Part shown: positions 59,115-64,000 of the stretch, piece by piece
Layout: the number at the start of each line of letters is the position of its first letter
Numbering within the stretch: position 1 is the stretch's first letter
Source of the DNA: Nonomuraea guangzhouensis
GTDB taxonomy: Bacteria; Actinomycetota; Actinomycetes; Streptosporangiales; Streptosporangiaceae
Assembly (NCBI RefSeq): GCF_019396345.1
Contig: NZ_JAHKRM010000017.1
Location: 62,001 to 126,000, forward strand
Direction: 5' to 3'
DNA length: 64,000 bases
The notes under the pieces: generated by a model
Seen by the model: the letters and a program-made list of their open reading frames with translations, nothing else
Told to the model about the DNA's origin: nothing
The model's database searches: none
Program-made: the position numbers and the translations under genes

Positions 59115-60608
59115 TCAGCTGGCGGGGGTGTGGCCCTCGCCGGTTCTGGTGGCCTTCTTGGCGGCAGGTGTTTCCATGTTGCCGGTCCTCATCGTCGGCA
59201 CGCTCTTGGCGAACGTCTCGGTCGCGTGGGCGGCGCCGTCCGCGAGCTGGTCGAGGAGGGTCGTGTTGACGTTGTTGTAGGTGTCGCAGGCCTGGTGGTA
59301 GCAGGGGTCATAGGGCACGCCGGCCGTGCCACCGAAGACGGCGGCCTCCTCGGCGGTCTTGACGGGGTCGGTGCCGGAGCGTACGCCGCCCGCCGGGATG
59401 CCCGCGTCCATGAACGGCTGGTAGTCGGAGCTGCCGGTGAACGCGTCCTGCTTGAGCGCGAGCTTGCGCCCGGCGTAGTAGTCGGTGAAGACCTTCTCGA
59501 TCGCGTCCGAGCCTGTGGGCGGCTTGGAGCTGTTGGTGCCGAGTGAGTCGTCACCGTCCAGGACGCCGCGGACCCCGTTCGGGGAGCCGATCATGTCGAA
59601 GTTCAGGTAGAGCGCGATCTTGGCCTTCTCTTCGGCGCTGAGGTTCGCCACGTAGTACTTGGAGCCAAGGTCACCACCCTCCTCGGCGCCCCAGAAGGTG
59701 AAGCGGACCCGGTTGTTGACAACGCCGCGAATCTGGCCGATCTTCTGGGCGATGGCGAGGACCGTCCCCGCCCCGCTGCCGTTGTCGTTGATGCCGGGAC
59801 CCGCGCCTACGCTGTCGAGGTGGCCGCCGACGGCAACGACGTGATCCGGGTTTCCGTACGGGGTCTCGGCCACGATGTTGGACGTCGTGCGCTGCTCGCT
59901 GATGGTGTCGGTCTTGATGCGGAGCTTCAGGTCGCCCGCCTTCGCCGCCTGAACCAGTTCGACGCCCAGCTTGTTGGTGAAGCCGATCAGCGGGATGGTG
60001 AACGGACGCAGCGCCGTACCCTCCACTGGCGTGTCGGGGACGTCAGGACGCTGATAGTAGGCGACCGCGCTGGCGCCGGCCTTCTGGGCGTTGTCCGTCT
60101 TGACCTCGAAGGTGCAGCCGCCCCGGCGGATCAGCGCGATACTGCCGGCGGTGAAACCGGCGAAGTCGTCGGCCTCACAGCCGCTGCCCAGTCCGGTCGC
60201 GTCGGGATCCACGGCCAACGCGGTGGCCGTGACGTCGCCGGCGCCCGAGTAGTCGAGGGTGCGGTAGTCGGTGCCATGGGTGTACGAGGTGGGGGACGGA
60301 GCGGTCTGGGCGAAGACCGAGGGTGTGGCCTCTTTGTAATAGGGGAAAGCGAAGCGCTGAATTGTTGGCTTGTATCCGGCCAGCGCGAGCTTGGCCACAA
60401 CGTAATTTACCGACTTCTCAAAGCCGGGCTCGCCCGAAGCCCGGTTGCCGCCATTGTTGCCGGCGATCTGCTGGAATGCCAGCTGGTGTGCCCGGATATC
60501 TTTGAGCTGGACCAGGTCGGCCAGGCTCGGAATACTGGCGTTCGCGGACGGCGCCGCGCCGAGGGTCGCCACTAAGCCGATCAAGGTGCCGATGGCTATT
60601 TTGCGCAC
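59115..60608 (-). CDS. Secreted M28 family aminopeptidase with PA domain
   Basis: I choose GTG 60606-60608 with AGGAGA upstream, giving 497 residues. A signal peptide (IAIGTLIGLVATLGAAPSANA) precedes a PA insert (GSIALIRRGGCTFEVKTDNAQKAGASAVAYY) within the M28 catalytic domain: GGHLDSV (zinc His, Asp), INDNGSGAGT, WGAEEGGDLGS (Glu pair), FDMIG (Asp) and YHQACDT (final His). It resembles the Streptomyces griseus-type leucine aminopeptidase and should release N-terminal residues outside the cell. Confidence 0.92.
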   Translation of the reverse strand: MRKIAIGTLIGLVATLGAAPSANASIPSLADLVQLKDIRAHQLAFQQIAGNNGGNRASGEPGFEKSVNYVVAKLALAGYKPTIQRFAFPYYKEATPSVFAQTAPSPTSYTHGTDYRTLDYSGAGDVTATALAVDPDATGLGSGCEADDFAGFTAGSIALIRRGGCTFEVKTDNAQKAGASAVAYYQRPDVPDTPVEGTALRPFTIPLIGFTNKLGVELVQAAKAGDLKLRIKTDTISEQRTTSNIVAETPYGNPDHVVAVGGHLDSVGAGPGINDNGSGAGTVLAIAQKIGQIRGVVNNRVRFTFWGAEEGGDLGSKYYVANLSAEEKAKIALYLNFDMIGSPNGVRGVLDGDDSLGTNSSKPPTGSDAIEKVFTDYYAGRKLALKQDAFTGSSDYQPFMDAGIPAGGVRSGTDPVKTAEEAAVFGGTAGVPYDPCYHQACDTYNNVNTTLLDQLADGAAHATETFAKSVPTMRTGNMETPAAKKATRTGEGHTPAS

Positions 60609-60784
60609 GTGTAGTCTCCTGAATGCATGGCTGAGAACGCGAATCCGAGTCAAGATCCGCGTAGGGGTCTTCGTGATAGTTGCTGCTGATATCCCAGGCT
60701 TGCAGGTATACGAGACTGTGCTTCCGTTCGCCTTCCGCTCCTCTTCCGCTCCACTTCCGTACGGTGGGGCATGCAGGGAAATGT

Positions 60785-60889
60785 CAGCCCGATCCGGTGG
60801 CCGGGCGCGCCGGTGAGTGAGACGCCGTCGAGTACGCGCCGCGTGCCCAGCGTCCGTACGAGATCGTGGGCGAGCAGTGCGTCACTCAC
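60785..60889 (-). pseudogene. N-terminal fragment of a second ABC-F ATPase
   Basis: A GTG at 60887-60889 overlaps the ABC-F stop and opens SDALLAHDLVRTLGTRRVLDGVSLTGAPGHRIGL, a typical ABC-F N-terminus leading to Walker A, but the text breaks off before GxxGxGKS and continues as unrelated sequence. A deletion joint probably lies near 60785. Between it and the M28 gene (60609-60784) nothing is recognisable. Confidence 0.7.
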
Positions 60890-62507
60890 CGGCGATGCCT
60901 CCGGTCTCCAGCAGCCGCCCGCCGGACAGCTCCAGCCGCCGGTTCACCTTGATCTCCGCGAGGAACCGTTCGTCGTGGCTGACCACCACGAACGCCCCTT
61001 CGTACGCGCCGAGCGCGCTCTCCAACTGCCCCACGCTGACCAGGTCGAGGTTGTTGGTGGGCTCGTCGAGCAGCAGCAGCTGCGGCGCCGGCTCGGCGCA
61101 GAGCGCGCAGGCCAGCGTGGCGCGCAACCGTTCGCCGCCCGACAGCACCCCGACAGGCAGGTGGGCGCGGGTGCCCCGGAACAGGAAGCGGGCCAGCAGG
61201 TTCATCCGCTCCGCCGCAGGCATGCCGGGGGCGAACGCGGCCAGGTTCTCCGCCACGGTGCGCCCGACGTCGAGCAGGTCCAGCCGCTGCGACAGGTAGG
61301 CCACCCGGCCGTCGGCCCGCCTGGTCGTGCCGCCGTCGGGCTCCAGGTCGCCGCTGATCAGGCGGAGCAGGGTGGACTTGCCCGCGCCGTTGGGGCCGGT
61401 CAGCGCGATGCGCTCGGGTCCGCGGATCGTCAGGTCGAGGCCGGGCTCGGCGAACAGCGCGCGGGCCCGCAGGTGTTCGCCGAGGAAGACCGTGCGCCCG
61501 GCGGGGACGTTGGTCCCGGGCAGGTTCAGGACGATCTTCTGGTCGTCACGCAGGGCGCGCTCCGCCTCGTCGAGCCGGGCCCGGGCGTCTCCGACGCGAG
61601 CCGCGTGCGTCTGACCCGCCCGCCCGGCGGACTCCTGGGCGCCGCGTTTCATGTTCCCGGCGAAGATCCGCGGCAGGCCGGCGTTCTTGAGGTTGCGCGC
61701 GGCGTTGCTCGCCCGGCGCTCGGCCCGCTCACGAGCCTGCTGCATCTCCCGCTTCTCGCGCTTGAGCTCCTGCTCGGCGCTGCGCACGGTGCGCTGGGCG
61801 GCCTCCTGCTCGGTGCGTACGGCCTCCTCGTACGCGGTGAAGTCGCCGCCGTAGAAGCGGACCTCGCCCCGCTCCAGCTCGGCGATGCGGTCCATGCGGT
61901 CGAGCAGGGCCCGGTCGTGACTGACCACGAGCAGGCAGCCGTTCCAGTCGCCGAGCACGTCGTAGAGGCCGCGGCGCGCGTCGAGGTCGAGGTTGTTCGT
62001 CGGCTCGTCGAGCAGCAGGACGTCGGGCCGTTTGAGAAGTTGCGCGGCCAGGCCGAGCGAGACGACCTGGCCGCCGCTCAGCGTACGCAGCGTGCGCGCG
62101 AACTCCAGGTCGCCGAGCCCGAGCCGGTCGAGCTGAGCCCGGGTGCGCTCCTCGATGTCCCAGTCGTTGCCGATCGTGGTGAAGTGCTGCTCGCGCGCGT
62201 CCCCGGACTCGATGGCGTCCAGCGCGGCGATCACGGGAGCGATGCCCAGGACCTCGGCCACGGTCAGGTCGCCGGCCAGCGGCAGGCTCTGGGGCAGGTA
62301 GCCGAGCACGCCGTCGACGGACACGCTGCCGCCGCCGGGCCGGCACTCGCCGGCGATCAGCTTGAGCAGCGTGCTCTTGCCCGCGCCGTTCGGGGCGACC
62401 AGGCCCGTACGGCCGGCGCCCACGGTGAAGGAGAGCTCGCTGAAGACAGGTGTGTCGTCAGGCCAGGAGAAGGACAGGTTTGCACAGATGATGAACGCAT
62501 CGGACAT
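60882..62507 (-). CDS. ABC-F family ATPase (ribosome-associated/antibiotic-resistance type)
   Basis: The 541-residue protein has two ABC domains without membrane segments: first Walker A GLVAPNGAGKST, signature LSGGQVVSLGLAAQLL and LLLDEPTNNLDLD; second Walker A GPNGAGKSTLLRLISG, signature LSGGERLRATLACAL and LLLLDEPTNNLDL. A charged linker (AEQELKREKREMQQARERAERRASNAARNLKNA) is the P-site tRNA-interaction motif. Such proteins protect ribosomes from antibiotics or adjust translation. Confidence 0.9.
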   Translation of the reverse strand: MSDAFIICANLSFSWPDDTPVFSELSFTVGAGRTGLVAPNGAGKSTLLKLIAGECRPGGGSVSVDGVLGYLPQSLPLAGDLTVAEVLGIAPVIAALDAIESGDAREQHFTTIGNDWDIEERTRAQLDRLGLGDLEFARTLRTLSGGQVVSLGLAAQLLKRPDVLLLDEPTNNLDLDARRGLYDVLGDWNGCLLVVSHDRALLDRMDRIAELERGEVRFYGGDFTAYEEAVRTEQEAAQRTVRSAEQELKREKREMQQARERAERRASNAARNLKNAGLPRIFAGNMKRGAQESAGRAGQTHAARVGDARARLDEAERALRDDQKIVLNLPGTNVPAGRTVFLGEHLRARALFAEPGLDLTIRGPERIALTGPNGAGKSTLLRLISGDLEPDGGTTRRADGRVAYLSQRLDLLDVGRTVAENLAAFAPGMPAAERMNLLARFLFRGTRAHLPVGVLSGGERLRATLACALCAEPAPQLLLLDEPTNNLDLVSVGQLESALGAYEGAFVVVSHDERFLAEIKVNRRLELSGGRLLETGGIAGE

Positions 62508-62722
62508 GCGAGACCTCGTACGTACGTGATCCGGGGCGCGCCGAAGCCGCCCGGCAAAGGGACAGGGATTCGGGGAACGACGACCAAGGCCACATCGGCG
62601 GCGATCATTGGCGCCTGCCGGGGCCGGTCAACCTCCGGGCTCACCCGGAGATGTCGTCGTCGCCTGCCATGTCTGGTCTCCTAGCTCTGATCACGAACTG
62701 TCCACACGATAGCAGCCGCCCG

Positions 62723-64000
62723 TCAGGCGCCGGCCAGCACGCCGCGGAGCTTGTTCCGCGAGTTGACGTCGAGCTTGGTGAACACCTTGCCCAGGTGCCA
62801 TTCGACCGTGCGCGGGCTGATGAACAGCTCGGCGCCGATCTCGGAGTTCGACTTTCCGTCGGCGGCGAGCCGGGCGATCTGGGCTTCCTGCGCCGTGAGG
62901 TCCTGACGGACCTCCATCGCGCGCTGGCGTACCGTCTCGCCGGTGGCGAGGAGTTCGCGGCGGGCGCGCTCGGCGAAGGCCTGGGCGCCGAAACGGTTCA
63001 GCATCTCGTAGGCGGTTCGCAGGTGCTCGCGCGCGTCGAGGCGCCGGTTCTCGCGGCGAAGCCACTCGCCGTACACCAGATGGGTGCGGGCGAGGTGCAC
63101 GGCGATCCGGCTGCGCTCGAGGTGCTCGATGGCCTCGCGGTACAGCAGGTCGGCGGCCCGGCCCTCACTGAGCAGCGCCCGAGATCGGGCCAGGACGCCG
63201 AGTGCCCAGTCCGTGCCGCCGGCGCTGGTCCGTTCCTCGATCTGTCGCAGGGCGGCTGCGGCAGCCGCGAGGGCCTCGGGGGCACCGCAGCGGGCGGCCG
63301 CCTCGACGAGCTCGACGAGGGCGAAACCGTAGACCCCCAGGTCCTCGTGCTCGCACGCCTGTTCCGCGCCGGCCAGGGCGGCCTGGTACTGGCCAAGGCC
63401 GTTGTACAGCACCGCGATCAGGTACGCGCCCAGACCGATCGCTCGCCCCTCACCCCAGGCGGCCGCGTCTCGGGCGTTGGCCTGGATCAGCGCCGCCGCC
63501 TGGGCATCCTGGCCACGCCAGGCGACGAGCAGTAGCGAAGAGTAAGCAAGAGGCGAGTTGCGGGTCGCCTCCGTGATCGCGTTGGACTCCTCGATCAACG
63601 CCGAGGCCACGTCGAACTCTCCGGCGTGCACGTGCACGGAAGCGCGGTAGGTCAGGGCCAGGGGCAGGAAATTGAGCGCGCCGGCCTCGCGAGCCGTCCG
63701 GACCGCGTGCGTGGTCAGTTCGTGCCACGTCTCGTCGTCCCACATGTCGGCGGCGACCAGCCAGGTCAGCCAGAGCCAGCGCATGATCTCGTCCCCGTTG
63801 CGTCCGGCATCCTGCCGGAACGCCCGCAGAGCGCGCTTCAACAGCGGCGCACCCTCGACGTAACCCTCGGCGAACCACGTCGCCAGGCCATCGAGCAGTA
63901 CGTCCGCCGGCCGTGGTGGTCGCGGTCCCCACGGTGCGGCGCGGGCGGCCTCGGCCACCTGCCGCACTCCGCCGCGTCCGTTGAGGCGGCCGGCGAAGAT
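62723..64000 (-). CDS. LuxR family regulator, LAL-type, partial (5' end beyond window)
   Basis: The visible part (about 425 residues) is a TPR-like helical array (MRWLWLTWLVAADMWDDETWHELTTHAVRTAREAGALNFLPLAL, CEHEDLGVYGFALVELVEAAARCGAPEALA) ending in a LuxR helix-turn-helix: LTAQEAQIARLAADGKSNSEIGAELFISPRTVEWHLGKVFTKLDVNSRNKL. This is the C-terminal half of a large ATP-binding regulator; an N-terminal AAA domain is expected beyond 64000. Confidence 0.88.
   Translation of the reverse strand: MFAGRLNGRGGVRQVAEAARAAPWGPRPPRPADVLLDGLATWFAEGYVEGAPLLKRALRAFRQDAGRNGDEIMRWLWLTWLVAADMWDDETWHELTTHAVRTAREAGALNFLPLALTYRASVHVHAGEFDVASALIEESNAITEATRNSPLAYSSLLLVAWRGQDAQAAALIQANARDAAAWGEGRAIGLGAYLIAVLYNGLGQYQAALAGAEQACEHEDLGVYGFALVELVEAAARCGAPEALAAAAAALRQIEERTSAGGTDWALGVLARSRALLSEGRAADLLYREAIEHLERSRIAVHLARTHLVYGEWLRRENRRLDAREHLRTAYEMLNRFGAQAFAERARRELLATGETVRQRAMEVRQDLTAQEAQIARLAADGKSNSEIGAELFISPRTVEWHLGKVFTKLDVNSRNKLRGVLAGA

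Overview
The window is GC-rich actinomycete chromosome. The evidence is GTG starts, ATGA-coupled genes, convergent overlaps, F420-dependent enzyme families, XRE plus DUF397 pairs, SARP regulators, a CU044_5270-type sigma partner, a DUF6158 protein and a PGPGW membrane protein. The mix suggests a filamentous actinomycete, perhaps Streptosporangiaceae; that placement is inference. I see no CRISPR array, rRNA or intact insertion sequence, and one tRNA.

1-5.3 kb (minus strand): an ECF sigma factor coupled to its membrane partner, a secreted PQQ-type propeller protein with a tethered membrane partner, and an MFS transporter. 5.3-10 kb: a catabolic locus in which the MFS gene faces a GntR regulator, a DHDPS/NanA-fold aldolase, a signal-less sialidase-like protein and a fucose-isomerase-like protein, the last three translationally coupled. 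The genes resemble a rearranged sialic-acid (nan) cluster. 10-15.7 kb (minus): a histone-tail-like repeat membrane protein, a giant CtpI-type P-type ATPase and a candidate 45-residue peptide form an apparent operon.

16.4-25.6 kb: F420 oxidoreductase, quinone reductase, histidine phosphatase, an odd pair of anti-sigma/MDMPI fusion and region-2-only sigma protein, the XRE/DUF397/HATPase trio, and a helicase-associated-domain protein. 25.5-29.5 kb: an iron-siderophore ABC importer (binding protein divergent from two permeases and an ATPase) with DtxR/IdeR-like boxes. 29.5-37.5 kb: TetR/rhodanese with twin operators, FAD oxidoreductase, M20 peptidase, endonuclease-fold membrane protein, GroES paralogue, secreted propeller-like protein, PGPGW protein, a phosphotriesterase homologue lacking most metal ligands, and a PPOX-type protein. 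37.5-46.7 kb: two-component system whose kinase carries expanded tandem repeats, a SecY lying outside a ribosomal-protein operon, a kinase-like P-loop protein, DUF1445 hydro-lyase, sodium-solute symporter with a 53-residue membrane partner, LysR, phosphatase, and a tRNA with a CAT anticodon.

46.7-61 kb is a decayed, variable region. Between functional genes (two LysR/LuxR regulators, AhpD-like and DoxX proteins, MFS, M28 aminopeptidase, small secreted proteins) lie fragments of a LuxR response regulator, tyrosine recombinase, CBM35-like domain, ISL3 transposase, sugar-binding lipoprotein and ABC-F ATPase, plus a C-terminally truncated SARP. Inside it sits the most unusual gene: a SARP/BTAD regulator fused through a transmembrane segment to an extracytoplasmic glycosidase-like domain (54166-56100). 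The window ends with an ABC-F ATPase and the 3' part of a LuxR/LAL regulator.
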